A stretch of 64,000 nucleotides of DNA. Origin: Snodgrassella alvi (GTDB taxonomy: Bacteria; Pseudomonadota; Gammaproteobacteria; Burkholderiales; Neisseriaceae). The notes below the pieces were generated by a model. The model worked only from the letters and a program-made list of their open reading frames with translations. It did not search any database and was not told the origin of the DNA. Below, in pieces: positions 30,771-39,746 of this stretch. The position numbers were made by a program, and so were the translations under genes. The stretch spans positions 1 through 64,000 of the forward strand of contig NZ_MDVC01000056.1 of the NCBI RefSeq assembly GCF_002777425.1, given 5' to 3'. Positions within the stretch are counted from its first letter, which is position 1, and each line of letters opens with the position of its first letter.

Positions 30771-31044
30771 TTTATACTCCTGCGCCAGCAGCACATCGGC
30801 CAGCATTTGATACATAGTGCCAGTCAAGGATACGCAAAAGCCGCCAGCTTGTGAAATAGCCCTTATGCATTCACTTATGCTTTTTTGTTATATGCAAACT
30901 AAATATTAAGTAACATAATTTAGCTCAATACATCTGCCTGATAACAACATTTTTTTGTTATCATGCACTTGTTCTGGTGACACAGAACAAATATCCTGTT
31001 TCAGATTTCTATACCGTCTATAACTTGTTTGATTGGTCACGTCC

Positions 31045-31965
31045 ATGTCTGTCTATACCAGCGTTAGCGATGATGAAATGCGCAGCTTTCTGCGCGATTA
31101 TCACTTGGGTCGGCTTATTAGTTTGCAAGGTATCGCCCAGGGCATTACCAACAGCAATTATTTTGTTACCACTACACAAGGGCGTTATGTACTGACGGTA
31201 TTTGAGGCCATGACTCAGGCTGAACTGCCCTACTTTCTGGATTTAACCCAACATCTGAGTGCCAATGGTGTGGCCTGCCCTGCTCCGATCGCACGAATCG
31301 ACGGCCGCTTGGACAGCACACTGGTAGGCAAACCCGCCTGTCTGGTGACCTGTCTGTCTGGTAGCGATACCAGTAGTCCTTCCGAACAGCAATGTTTCAA
31401 TACCGGTGCCATGCTGGCCAAAATGCATCTGGCCGGAACCGATTTCCCGTTAACAATGAATAATCCGCGCTATACCACTTGGTGGCACGAAGCCAGTAGC
31501 CGATTATCATCATTTCTGGATGCGGAAGACGAGCGGCTGTTACAGGCAGAAATTGCTTTTTTTGATGAAAATGAGCGTACCGATTTACCTGCCGGCATCA
31601 TCCATGCCGATTTATTCCGCGATAATGTGTTACTGGATGGCGAACAGGTAGCTGGCTTTATTGATTTCTACTATGCATGTAACGGCAACTTCATGTATGA
31701 CTTGGCCATTGCCGTTAACGATTGGGCACGGCGGGCAGACAACCATCTCGACCACAACCTGCAACAGGCATTTATGCACGGCTATGAAAGTATACGACCG
31801 CTAACTGCTGCCGAACGGGATTACTTTCCGATTGCACAGCGGGCAGCCTGCATCCGGTTCTGGGTTTCCCGCCTGCTTGATTATCATTTCCCGCAAGTAG
31901 GAGAAATTACCTTTATCAAGGATCCAAACGTTTTCCGCGATTTATTGCTGAGCCTAAGGACTTAA
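31045..31965 (+). CDS. thrB: Homoserine kinase, APH-fold type (306 aa)
   Basis: It phosphorylates homoserine in threonine synthesis. This is the aminoglycoside-phosphotransferase-like ThrB of many beta- and alphaproteobacteria, not the GHMP type of E. coli. Seen are [10 protein letters not shown]-like [20 protein letters not shown] (ATP-binding lobe), the catalytic loop [15 protein letters not shown] and the metal-binding [11 protein letters not shown] 31045 (MSVYTSV) is the family-like start; a TTG four codons upstream is in frame. No strong ribosome site is seen. Confidence 0.94.
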   Translation: MSVYTSVSDDEMRSFLRDYHLGRLISLQGIAQGITNSNYFVTTTQGRYVLTVFEAMTQAELPYFLDLTQHLSANGVACPAPIARIDGRLDSTLVGKPACLVTCLSGSDTSSPSEQQCFNTGAMLAKMHLAGTDFPLTMNNPRYTTWWHEASSRLSSFLDAEDERLLQAEIAFFDENERTDLPAGIIHADLFRDNVLLDGEQVAGFIDFYYACNGNFMYDLAIAVNDWARRADNHLDHNLQQAFMHGYESIRPLTAAERDYFPIAQRAACIRFWVSRLLDYHFPQVGEITFIKDPNVFRDLLLSLRT

Positions 31966-32385
31966 TAAGCGCAATTCAAATTGCCTGTGTACTGCCTCAG
32001 CAACCAGTAGGATATATTGAGACGGTTCAAGTCTGTTTTAATTTCCACCTACATTTGTATCAACATATGCCAATGCAAGCAAAAATTTAACTATCATAAT
32101 GATAATAGCATTAAATGTACATTTAAAATGGTGTCATTAAGCAATAGTTGCCTCATTGCCAAGCAAATTAATTTAATCATTCCATTTCTTAATATAAACC
32201 TAGCGCGTCCGCCAGCAATGTTCAGTTTAAGCACTGCAAAAGTGTTTCCCATTTCTTACAACTTAATTTATATCACTAATCACAGGCAGGCCGATAAGCA
32301 CAGCCACTACTTCACACTGGTGTTTTATATCAATAAACAGCTATTTGTGGCTTAATTTAATAAGGCAAAATTTTTAAAGAAAAAA
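31966..32385. other. Intergenic stretch without a supported gene
   Basis: A 112-codon frame at 32017-32355 on the plus strand has no ribosome site, no recognisable motif and an odd Ile/Asn/Cys-rich composition, so I do not call it. The opposite strand contains only broken frames. It lies between the thrB stop and the terminator of the leftward autotransporter. Confidence 0.5.
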
Positions 32386-32411
32386 TGAGTGATAAAATTC
32401 ACTATCACTCA
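32386..32411 (-). terminator. Terminator of the third autotransporter
   Basis: A 9-bp stem (tgagtgata / tatcactca) with an 8-nt loop is followed on the minus strand by ttttttcttt. It stands about 100 bases after the stop codon. Confidence 0.75.
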
Positions 32412-32512
32412 CTACAATCATGAAACCAAAGAAAAATTTAAAAATTCAATTTCATTCCTAATAGCTTTTACCAAAAATCGTTCCCTTTACAACAAGTAAA
32501 CAATATTTGTGA

Positions 32513-35062
32513 TTAAAAATCAAAACGGTATCCCACATTTACTTGTTTTCGATCAAACTTATTACCCAGAGAATAAACCACGTCACCATAAAAATTATGC
32601 CTTTGATTTAACTGTATATTGATACCAATACCGTTATCCCACCAGTTACCACCAAAATCATATTTCTCTCTTGCAGCATGATTAAATGTGTAAGACGTTT
32701 CACCACCAAATTCTTTCAAATAGCCGGTTTTAAAATAAATATCTACTGGATTTTCATTATTTTGTATTGTGTAACCTAGAATAATATTTGCGCGTGCAAT
32801 CAATGAATTATAACTGCCTAATTTAGTTGTTAAACCATTGGTTGCATTAATTGTGGCACCATTCTGATGAGAAAAAGTAACCTGAGCTTGGGGCTCTAAA
32901 TACCATCCTTGTGCATTTTGTCTTGCTGAAGATAGCTGAACACGTTTGCCAATTTCAGTTCCAATTGAAAAGCCTTCAGTATTACCATGACCTTTAACAC
33001 TATAGCCCCCGCCAGTTAGACTATTGAATTTGTTAGACATATACATATACTTCACTAAGCCATCCATATAAAAACCGTTTTGGCTTTGCAAGGTGGCATA
33101 AAGTGCTACAGAATAACTTTTAGTATTGCCATCACCAACATTATGATTCACATCGCCTTTACTTAGACCACCCATAATACCGTAATAAATATCTTCGTTA
33201 TTGTGACCCAGTTTTCGATCAATACCAAACTGCAAACCATAGTAATTCATGTCGAAGTCAGATAAACGTTCGTCATTAAACGAGCTTAATTTACCTGTAT
33301 AGATACGCCCCCACGCTGCACCATGAGATGTATTATTTGTGCGGATTTGTCCAATTCGTTGCAATAACGTCTGTGTTTCAACATAGCTCATCAAATAATT
33401 TGAGTTAAGAATACTGGCTGCGTTTTGCGCGGTATGCGTTAATTGTGGTTTTGGGGAAACTGGTTTGTTTTGGCCGCCATTATCATTTGTATTGTTATTG
33501 TCGTTGTCATTAGAAGCTGCAGACCCTGACAATACCCAATCTTCAGTGCCGGCACCACGATTATTACTGACTTTGGTTAACGTATTAAACTGATAGGCAC
33601 CAATATCAAAAGATGGCGCAGACAAACCAAAATTAGCCCCACCGCCTTCTGTTTCAACCAGTGTGAGTTTTTCATTACCCGTCACTGTGGCCACACCGGT
33701 TTTATTATCAATAATGGCAATTTTATGATTACCTGCTGCTTGTTGCGATCCTGTTATTTTAAGCAAGTCATGCGCAAAAGTTTTACCAATTGCAGTTCGC
33801 ATTTCAAAAATACCATTACCCGCTAAAGAACCAGAGCTCAATGTCATTGCATTTGTGCCATCAAGAGAGGCGGGCAAACTAGGAGCCGCATAGGCATAAC
33901 CAAAACTCACTTTGGCATTATCGCCAAGGATTAATGAATCAATACTTGAACTGTCGGTCATTTTCCACTGGCTATCATGACCGGAAATGGCCAGATTAAT
34001 CTCACCTTTATCTTTTGAATTAGATAGCACATTATTTTCCATAGAGGTTAATAACGTTGAGCCATTAGCAAGCTTAAAATTAATGACCCCTTTAGTAATG
34101 TCGTCGCTACCTTCAATTAACTTGCTGGCAGATGAATAAACATCACCTTTGATATTAGATTTGCCAGCAATGTCCACCTTTCCAGCAAGTGCTTCTATTG
34201 CATTATAATGTTGATTGTCCTCAGAAATTATCCGGTTTTCATTCAAGCCACTGTTAATCTCTAATTTGCCATCTACTTGCTGCATACTAATTGACGTACC
34301 ATGATCAGTGGTAAGATTAACCCCATTCTCTAAATAAATAACGCTGCCACCATCAGGCTCAGGATTGCCGTTTTTAAATGGGATTTGGTCAAAGACAATA
34401 CCATGAGCGTTATTACTGCCAGACATCTTAATAGTAACTTTATCCTTAAAAGTTAATTTAGAACCTAACGCATTAGGCTTATTATTCCTTTGAGAATAAA
34501 TACCATAACTATCTTGGCCAGAAGCAGTAATTTTTACTTCTTTATTAAATGTACCTGTTGATGAGGATGCTGCCGAATTATTGTAAGTGCGAATACCGAT
34601 AAACTGGCCATTTTCTATACCAGTTATAGAGACCTTTTTTTGAAATAAACCGCTTCCTTTACTTGCAATATAAATACCTGAACCATCTTTCAAACTTACG
34701 TCGAGTTCACTATTGGCAATAACATTAGCTGATATTATATGCAAACCATAAACAGAATTATAATTACCAGCTGCATTATTCCGAATAATAAATTTATCAG
34801 TACTACCCGTCTCACCGATGGTTAACACCTTGCCATTTTTTGCACTAATCGCAATACCGCGACTATTCATATCAATGTGTGGTGCCGTAGCAGAAGTGGT
34901 TTTTATCTCAACATTGTCATCATTAGCCGTAATACCCGTGTTGGTATAATTTCCTATATTAGAATCATCGATAGTCATTGTGGCATTAGCGAATAAAGGG
35001 ATTATAGATAACGTTCCCACTGAAATTTTAAATAATAAAATATCTGAATTTACTTTTTTCAT
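32513..35062 (-). CDS. Autotransporter, pertactin-like (849 aa)
   Basis: This is a complete type Va autotransporter. The signal peptide (MKKVNSDILLFKISVGTLSI, cleavage near LFANA-TM) is followed by a long beta-helix-like passenger rich in Asn/Gly/Ser turns (for example KNGKVLTIGETGS, DGSGIYIASKGSG). A low-complexity linker (SNDNDNNNTNDNGGQNK, then PVSPKP) precedes a helical segment (AASILNSNYLMSYVETQTLL) and a barrel that ends VNVGYRFDF. Its pre-barrel motif AAWGRIYTGK matches that of the first autotransporter (SWGRIISGR). I chose ATG 35062; no ribosome site is obvious. The passenger role is unknown. Confidence 0.92.
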   Translation of the reverse strand: MKKVNSDILLFKISVGTLSIIPLFANATMTIDDSNIGNYTNTGITANDDNVEIKTTSATAPHIDMNSRGIAISAKNGKVLTIGETGSTDKFIIRNNAAGNYNSVYGLHIISANVIANSELDVSLKDGSGIYIASKGSGLFQKKVSITGIENGQFIGIRTYNNSAASSSTGTFNKEVKITASGQDSYGIYSQRNNKPNALGSKLTFKDKVTIKMSGSNNAHGIVFDQIPFKNGNPEPDGGSVIYLENGVNLTTDHGTSISMQQVDGKLEINSGLNENRIISEDNQHYNAIEALAGKVDIAGKSNIKGDVYSSASKLIEGSDDITKGVINFKLANGSTLLTSMENNVLSNSKDKGEINLAISGHDSQWKMTDSSSIDSLILGDNAKVSFGYAYAAPSLPASLDGTNAMTLSSGSLAGNGIFEMRTAIGKTFAHDLLKITGSQQAAGNHKIAIIDNKTGVATVTGNEKLTLVETEGGGANFGLSAPSFDIGAYQFNTLTKVSNNRGAGTEDWVLSGSAASNDNDNNNTNDNGGQNKPVSPKPQLTHTAQNAASILNSNYLMSYVETQTLLQRIGQIRTNNTSHGAAWGRIYTGKLSSFNDERLSDFDMNYYGLQFGIDRKLGHNNEDIYYGIMGGLSKGDVNHNVGDGNTKSYSVALYATLQSQNGFYMDGLVKYMYMSNKFNSLTGGGYSVKGHGNTEGFSIGTEIGKRVQLSSARQNAQGWYLEPQAQVTFSHQNGATINATNGLTTKLGSYNSLIARANIILGYTIQNNENPVDIYFKTGYLKEFGGETSYTFNHAAREKYDFGGNWWDNGIGINIQLNQRHNFYGDVVYSLGNKFDRKQVNVGYRFDF

Positions 35063-35189
35063 TGAATCAATCAAAAACAAAATACCATTAAATTTCTCAA
35101 AAAATTTACATCAATCTTATAATTATGTAAAAATAATAACTTAAAAAACATCATATAATCAAATACATGCCTATATTTATAATATTTTT

Positions 35190-35261
35190 ATGCAAAATAT
35201 CTTTCGATTTACGCTGATATTTTTCTCGGCCATCGCCACCCCCTATGTATTAGCTAACTGA
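35190..35261 (+). pseudogene. Orphan signal-peptide relic (23 codons)
   Basis: The frame encodes MQNIFRFTLIFFSAIATPYV-LAN and then stops. It has a short positive N-terminus, a hydrophobic core and an AxA-like end, as in a Sec signal peptide, but nothing follows. It lies between the divergent autotransporter and a ruined dehydrogenase gene. It is probably the 5' stump of a deleted secreted protein; chance is possible. Confidence 0.35.
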
Positions 35262-35274
35262 TTAATATTTATTG

Positions 35275-35908
35275 TTAAATATCGCCCACACCACCATTAA
35301 TAAGTATTTTTGATCCCAGCAGAAAAGATGATTCATCCGCAGCCAGAAAATAGCGGCTTTGATTATCTCAATCGGTTTACCCAAATGCCCTAGTAGTACT
35401 AAGTTCTTAATTTATTCTGTAAATTTTTTACTGCATCTGAATTAATGGTATTCAAATTCATATGCGCTGGGGTATCGGTTGGATCTGGTACTAAACAATT
35501 GAAACGAATATTTCTGAATATCCGTTCTCCTGACAGTGTTCTGACTAACGAACAGAGAACTGCTTTACTCGATGCATAAATACTGCTTTATGGCAGGCCG
35601 ATTTTAGTACTTACCGTACCACTCAAAATAACTGCACTGGGATTAGCCAGTATTGATATACACCGCATCTAATCTGGAACAGATTTCAGTTAATTTTTCG
35701 GCCAGATACTTCCGTTCTTCAAAGTCAGGCATCACTTTGAAATATTAATACATTTCCACCTAATCCTTTTTTAGCTTCTAACAGCCTGTTTTTATTTCTA
35801 CCGATTACGGCTACATCAGCACCTGCGGCTATAAATTCTCTGGCCGTTACCAGCCCTCCCATTACTTGCGTCCGTAATGAGTACATATTTGCCTTCTAAC
35901 CTTTTCAT
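35275..35908 (-). pseudogene. Short-chain dehydrogenase/reductase, multiply frameshifted
   Basis: The gene begins at ATG 35908 after aggggaaat and reads MKRLEGKYVLIT, then AGADVAVIGRNKNRLLEAKK and LGGNVLIFQSDA. In other frames follow IYASSKAVLCSLVRTLSGE, which keeps the YxxxK catalytic motif, then HLGKPIEIIKAA and finally ESSFLLGSKILINGGVGDI with a stop at 35275. Several indels and one in-frame stop break it, and it is about 100 bases shorter than an intact family member. It is divergent from an intact HxlR regulator at 35996, the usual arrangement for an HxlR-controlled oxidoreductase. Confidence 0.85.
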
Positions 35909-35995
35909 ATTTCCCCTTTCAAAATTAAACTCAGTATAATTTAACTAGTTTACTTATGAAAGTAGGTACCAAATAGATACTCTTGGAAAATAATT

Positions 35996-36337
35996 ATGCA
36001 TAATGAAAAAGATATAGATAAAAATTTTAACTGCCCTATGGTTAAATTCATCAACCTAATTTCAGGAAAATGGGCTATTCCCATCCTCTACCGTTTAATC
36101 ATCACGAATAAACCTATCCGTTTTGGTGAGCTAAAACGTGCAATTTCGCCAATTACACAAAAAGAATTAACCAAACAACTAAGGCTATTTGAACAAAAAG
36201 GATTAATTAGCAGAAAACTATATCCCGAAGTACCACCAAAAGTGGAATACCAGATAACAGAACTCGGTAAAACTTTAAAACCAGCCCTAAATTCAATAGC
36301 CCACTGGATGGAACAACATGAAAAAGAGTTGCTCTAA
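35996..36337 (+). CDS. HxlR-family transcriptional regulator (113 aa)
   Basis: This is a MarR-like winged-helix regulator. The family pattern is clear: CPMVKFINLISGKWAIPILY, then RFGELKRAISPITQKELTKQ (recognition helix), LRLFEQKGLISRKLYPEVPP and VEYQITELGKTLKPAL. A near-N-terminal Cys (NCPM) is at the place used by redox or electrophile sensing in some members. Its presumed target, the divergent dehydrogenase gene 87 bp away, is a pseudogene, so the regulator may be an orphan or control other genes. Confidence 0.92.
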   Translation: MHNEKDIDKNFNCPMVKFINLISGKWAIPILYRLIITNKPIRFGELKRAISPITQKELTKQLRLFEQKGLISRKLYPEVPPKVEYQITELGKTLKPALNSIAHWMEQHEKELL

Positions 36338-36519
36338 TTAACTGACTTACATGCAAATCATTAAATCACGTGATATCACTTTTTAATTTAATAATAATTA
36401 CTTCCATAAATTTATCAGGGGATATATCTCCTGAATTATCTTCACATGATATATTAATTTATTAGTGACACATTCATGACCCTTGTCATCATTCAGACAA
36501 GCATCTAACTTTTTACTTT

Positions 36520-36612
36520 TCATAACGTTACCAGCTTTATGAGCAAATAGAAACCTGTTATGGCCAGTAACTGGAAATTTATCAATAGCCATAGACTTAA
36601 TCTTTGTTTCAT
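36520..36612 (-). pseudogene. Truncated fifth copy of the tandem lipoprotein gene
   Basis: The frame starts exactly like the four upstream lipoprotein genes (MKQRLSLWLLINFQLLAITG), including the spacer and upstream sequence, but the lipobox Cys is lost (ITGF) and the frame stops after 30 codons. Sequence similarity fades after the signal peptide. A second frame through the same bases continues to 36398 without recognisable features. I read it as the stump of a lost or deleted paralogue at the end of the array. Confidence 0.7.
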
Positions 36613-36631
36613 CCGAATAATGCCTTCTTAT

Positions 36632-37111
36632 TTACTTATCTTCTCTGGCATTTAAATCTAACAACAATTTAACCGTACCATCAGTATCTTTTTTTATACG
36701 GAACTCTCTCGCCCATGTTTTCTGAGTCATTTTTTTAGATTCATCGTTTCCTCTAATAGTTGATTCAAAATTGATTGAATAGATAATATTGTTTTGAAAA
36801 GGATAATCAAAATTCAGACACTCTCCAATTTGAACGTAATATTTTTTCGGTGAACCAAAATTCAACGGATCAAAATAATCCTTCACCCTGAGTTGCCCGA
36901 CACCTTCCTGAAATATTTCTGTCGTTATAATATCAAACTGCTTATTCTTATTAAAAAAGCTAACCTCGCTTCGTGGTATACTGATACATGGCTGGCCATC
37001 TTTTTTTAAAACAATATCCGGTTTATAAACCATCGGACGATGAAAATAACAGCCTGTTATGGCCAGTAACTGGAAATTTATTAAGAGCCATAGAATTAAT
37101 CTTTGTTTCAT
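36632..37111 (-). CDS. Putative T6SS immunity lipoprotein, copy 4 (159 aa)
   Basis: A lipoprotein signal peptide ends in the lipobox LLAITGC (residues 15-21). The mature part begins CYFHRPMVYKPDIVLKKDGQ and ends with the conserved tail EFRIKKDTDGTVKLLLDLNA. The middle (about 47-100) differs from the other copies. The layout, with short Cys-anchored domain, PCISIP strand, IGECLNFDY and a beta-rich body, resembles the family annotated as putative T6SS immunity periplasmic lipoproteins. It is the last intact copy of a four-gene tandem array downstream of a metalloprotease-like effector. Position in the periplasm fits protection against a periplasm-acting toxin; target is inferred. Confidence 0.75.
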   Translation of the reverse strand: MKQRLILWLLINFQLLAITGCYFHRPMVYKPDIVLKKDGQPCISIPRSEVSFFNKNKQFDIITTEIFQEGVGQLRVKDYFDPLNFGSPKKYYVQIGECLNFDYPFQNNIIYSINFESTIRGNDESKKMTQKTWAREFRIKKDTDGTVKLLLDLNAREDK

Positions 37112-37129
37112 CCGAATAACGCCTTTTAT

Positions 37130-37609
37130 TTACTTATCTTCTCTGGCATCTAAATCTAGTAACAATTGCACTGTACCGTTAGTATCCTTTTTTATACGGA
37201 ATTCTCTATCCCATGTCTTTTTCGTCCAGTTTTTTGTTTCATCGTTTCCTCTCACCGTTGTTACAAAACCTATCGAATAAGTAATATTTTCTTGAAAACG
37301 GTATTCAAATCGCAAGCACTCGCCCACCTGAACATGATACTTACTTGCCAAGCCTAAATTTTGAATATCATAATACTGTTTCTCCCAAAGTGTTCCGATA
37401 CCTAACTGAAATACATCTGCTGTAATAATATCAAATTGCTTATTTTTATTAAAAAAGCTAACCTCGCTTCGTGGTATGCTGATACATGGCTGGCCATCTT
37501 TTTTTAAAACAATATCCGGTCTATAAACCATTGGACGATGAAAATAACAGCCTGTTATGACCAGTAACTGGATATTTATCAAGAGCCATAGACTTAATCT
37601 TTGTTTCAT
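37130..37609 (-). CDS. Putative T6SS immunity lipoprotein, copy 3 (159 aa)
   Basis: This is a paralogue of copy 4 with nearly identical N-terminus (lipobox LLVITGC) and C-terminus (EFRIKKDTNGTVQLLLDLDA). Residues 43-63 also match copy 4 (ISIPRSEVSFFNKNKQFDII). The central part (LGIGTLWEKQYYDIQNLGLA) is its own. It starts 20 bases after copy 2 ends, and repeat period along the DNA is about 498 bp. Role by context as for copy 4. Confidence 0.75.
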   Translation of the reverse strand: MKQRLSLWLLINIQLLVITGCYFHRPMVYRPDIVLKKDGQPCISIPRSEVSFFNKNKQFDIITADVFQLGIGTLWEKQYYDIQNLGLASKYHVQVGECLRFEYRFQENITYSIGFVTTVRGNDETKNWTKKTWDREFRIKKDTNGTVQLLLDLDAREDK

Positions 37610-37628
37610 CCGAATAATGCCTTTTTAT

Positions 37629-38090
37629 TTACTTATCTTCTCTGGCATCTAAGTCTAATAACAATTTCACTGTACCATCAGTATCTTTTTTTATACGGAA
37701 CTCTCTCGCCCATGTTTTTTGTTCATCGTTTCCTCTGACTGTTGATACAAAATCGATTGAATAGGTAATATTTTCTTGGAAGAGATATTCAAAATGCAGA
37801 CACTCTCCTGCCTGAACATAATACTTAATTGGTAAATTAATGTTTTGAATATTAAAATACATTTTCCGCCAGAGTGTACCTACTCCTTCCTGAACTATTT
37901 CTCCCATCAAGATATCAAACTGTCTATTACTATGAAACCGTGTTTCACTCACCGGTATATTGATACATGGCTGGCCATCTTTTTTTAAAACAATATCCGG
38001 TTTATAAACCATCGGACGATGAAAATAACAGCCTGTTATGACCAGTAACTGGAGATTTATCAATAGCCATAGACTTAATCTTTGTTTCAT
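37629..38090 (-). CDS. Putative T6SS immunity lipoprotein, copy 2 (153 aa)
   Basis: It has the same lipobox (LLVITGC) and conserved tail. Residues 43-60 follow the other allele type (INIPVSETRFHSNRQFDIL), shared with copy 1 rather than copies 3 and 4, while the segment GVGTLWRKMYFNIQN is closer to copy 3. This mixture suggests gene conversion or recombination among copies. It begins 19 bases after copy 1; the repeat period here is 481 bp. Confidence 0.75.
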   Translation of the reverse strand: MKQRLSLWLLINLQLLVITGCYFHRPMVYKPDIVLKKDGQPCINIPVSETRFHSNRQFDILMGEIVQEGVGTLWRKMYFNIQNINLPIKYYVQAGECLHFEYLFQENITYSIDFVSTVRGNDEQKTWAREFRIKKDTDGTVKLLLDLDAREDK

Positions 38091-38109
38091 CCTAATAATG
38101 CCTTTTTAT

Positions 38110-38571
38110 TTACTTATCTTCTCTGGCATCTAAGTCTAATAACAATTTCACTGTACCATCAGTATCTTTTTTTATACGGAACTCTCTCGCCCATGTTTTC
38201 TGTTCCCAATTTCTTACTTTCTTGCTTCCGTTAACAGTAGATACAAAATCGATAGTGTAGAAAACATTATTTTGGAAATAGTAATCAAAATGCAGGCATT
38301 CTTGGGCCTGAATATAATATTTCTGAGGCAAATTGTAATAATATTTCACCCAATTGGGTCGAATGCCTTCCTGCACCACTTCAATCATTATAATTTCAAA
38401 CTGTCTATTACTATGAAACCGTGTTTCACTCATCGGTATACTGATACAGGGCTGCCCATCTTTTTTTAAGACAGTATCCGGTTTATAAACCATCGGACGA
38501 TGAAAATAACAGCCTGTTACCAAAGGTAATAGAAAAACCATCAGTTGCCAGTGACTTAATCTCTGTTTCAT
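38110..38571 (-). CDS. Putative T6SS immunity lipoprotein, copy 1 (153 aa)
   Basis: This is the copy next to the effector; its ATG overlaps the effector stop (ATGA), so the two are translationally coupled. The signal peptide differs most from the other copies (HWQLMVFLLPLVTGC), while the mature start CYFHRPMVYKPDTVLKKDGQ and tail REFRIKKDTDGTVKLLLDLD are conserved. The centre (GIRPNWVKYYYNLPQKYYIQ) is distinct. Coupling makes it the most likely cognate immunity protein of the HExxH effector. Confidence 0.78.
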   Translation of the reverse strand: MKQRLSHWQLMVFLLPLVTGCYFHRPMVYKPDTVLKKDGQPCISIPMSETRFHSNRQFEIIMIEVVQEGIRPNWVKYYYNLPQKYYIQAQECLHFDYYFQNNVFYTIDFVSTVNGSKKVRNWEQKTWAREFRIKKDTDGTVKLLLDLDAREDK

Positions 38572-39134
38572 TTAAATAATGCTTTCTTATCACTTGGATT
38601 CTCTAAAAATAAGTATAAACATTGCCTGTAAATATCAAGCCAATAAAGCAACTTAACCTCATCATATTTAAATTGCATATCTTTATTCTCCTCTTTTGCT
38701 TGGCTATACCATGCATTTAACCCATATTTTTCCAAAACATAATAATCGGCAATAATTGCAGCCTGTTGTTCCATACCGTAATCAGATAATAATTTTCCGG
38801 GCGTCAGTTTATATTCATACGGTGCCATCCAACTAAAAGCACCTTTACATATAACACACATTCCCATCTGATATTGCCAGACATGGGTCATTTCATGCAT
38901 AAACCAATGGATACGCCAAATTTCTTCTATTGAATAATCTTCTTTAAACGCACCTTCCGGCCAATATATTGCACCTCTTGGAGTAACGGCATATCCAAAC
39001 TTACTCTGAAAAGGCAGACAGGTATCATTGTAAACCCTTACTGAAGTCACCGTTATCGCTGTTTTAAATAGCGATGTCACCATGGTAATTTCTCCCGGTG
39101 TCAGTAATCGGGATTCTCCTTTTTTAGTTGTCAA
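38568..39134 (-). CDS. Predicted T6SS effector, HExxH metalloprotease-like ('vgr-related' family) (188 aa)
   Basis: The zinc-protease motif HEMTH (residues 80-84 from the TTG start) lies in IHWFMHEMTHVWQYQMG; a downstream Glu in GMEQQAAIIADYY is a candidate third ligand. The N-terminal LTPGEITMVTSLFKTAI and the RGAIYWP segment resemble small proteins annotated as vgr-related. I chose TTG 39134 because ggaggg lies 7 bases upstream and the tagF relic stops 2 bases before it; an in-frame ATG at 39167 lies inside that relic. No signal peptide is present, as expected for a T6SS cargo. It is followed by lipoprotein genes that would act as immunity. Activity is inferred. Confidence 0.75.
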   Translation of the reverse strand: MTTKKGESRLLTPGEITMVTSLFKTAITVTSVRVYNDTCLPFQSKFGYAVTPRGAIYWPEGAFKEDYSIEEIWRIHWFMHEMTHVWQYQMGMCVICKGAFSWMAPYEYKLTPGKLLSDYGMEQQAAIIADYYVLEKYGLNAWYSQAKEENKDMQFKYDEVKLLYWLDIYRQCLYLFLENPSDKKALFK

Positions 39135-39136
39135 TT

Positions 39137-39426
39137 TTATTCCCTCCAAACTTCCGAGCCCAAACATCTGGCGTCCAAAAATCCACCTAATTCATCCTGC
39201 TGCCAGAACCAGCCGTCTGCTGATAACGATTGCCACACTAGCTGTGGCCAATTAGCCCATGGCAGATAACGTACGCCGCGCAGATCGCTCTCCGCTAGCT
39301 GATGCTGGCCAGTTAATTCGCGGTATACAGTCTGATTACTGACCTGTGCGCTGGCAAACCAGCCACCCCATTTTGGGCTGTGGATTGCCCATAATTTATC
39401 CAGTTGTTCGGCGAGGTCTTTTTTAT
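39137..39426 (-). pseudogene. Duplicated 3' fragment of tagF
   Basis: Bases 39164-39426 match the 3' part of tagF (40458-40720) over 263 positions with no indel and only scattered substitutions by eye. The tagF reading frame is still open (for example AIHSPKWGGWFASAQVSNQT and ADGWFWQQDELGGFLDARC) and ends at a TAA at 39137-39139, but no start or N-terminal two thirds remain. It lies exactly between two effector cassettes, as a recombination scar would. Confidence 0.9.
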
Positions 39427-39455
39427 AGAAAATTTAAATGAAATAAATTTAATTA

Positions 39456-39746
39456 TTAACTAAATTTAATCGCCCATACAATGATTGCAAGCAATGCCAG
39501 TATAATTACAGTGCCTTTCTCAAGATGGTTTCTGGCAAATTTGAAATGAACTATCTGCATAACAACTAATATCAAAGTTAAAATAGTCATTCCAATCGCC
39601 GTATTTCTAGAACTATCTTCTGGCAATTGAACTATCGTACTATCCATTTCCTGCATCCACTCATATCTATTATTAGAAGTACACAATAATATTAAAAGTC
39701 CTGTAATATAAATTATATGGTATATAACCATATTAATTTTTTTCAC
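39456..39746 (-). CDS. Small inner-membrane protein, putative immunity of the lytic-transglycosylase-like effector (96 aa)
   Basis: Three hydrophobic segments are visible: MVIYHIIYITGLLILLC (about 6-22), AIGMTILTLILVVMQIVHF (about 50-68) and TVIILALLAIIVWAIKF (about 79-95). The loop between the first two (residues 24-49) would face the periplasm if the N-terminus is cytoplasmic. The ATG overlaps the effector stop by 4 bases. I do not recognise the family. Small coupled membrane proteins after cell-wall-directed effectors are often immunity proteins, so the call rests on position. Confidence 0.65.
   Translation of the reverse strand: MKKINMVIYHIIYITGLLILLCTSNNRYEWMQEMDSTIVQLPEDSSRNTAIGMTILTLILVVMQIVHFKFARNHLEKGTVIILALLAIIVWAIKFS

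Noticed and set aside
32089-32115. Fur-box-like tatcataatgataatagcat in the spacer after thrB
   Set aside because: Only about 12 of 19 positions match and no gene start lies nearby on either strand.
32017-32355. 112-codon open frame on the plus strand
   Set aside because: No ribosome site, no recognisable domain and composition expected of AT-rich noncoding DNA.
36632-38571. Recent sequencing or assembly duplication as an explanation of the four lipoprotein genes
   Set aside because: The copies differ substantially in their centres and in period length (481 versus 498 bp), so they are true diverged paralogues.
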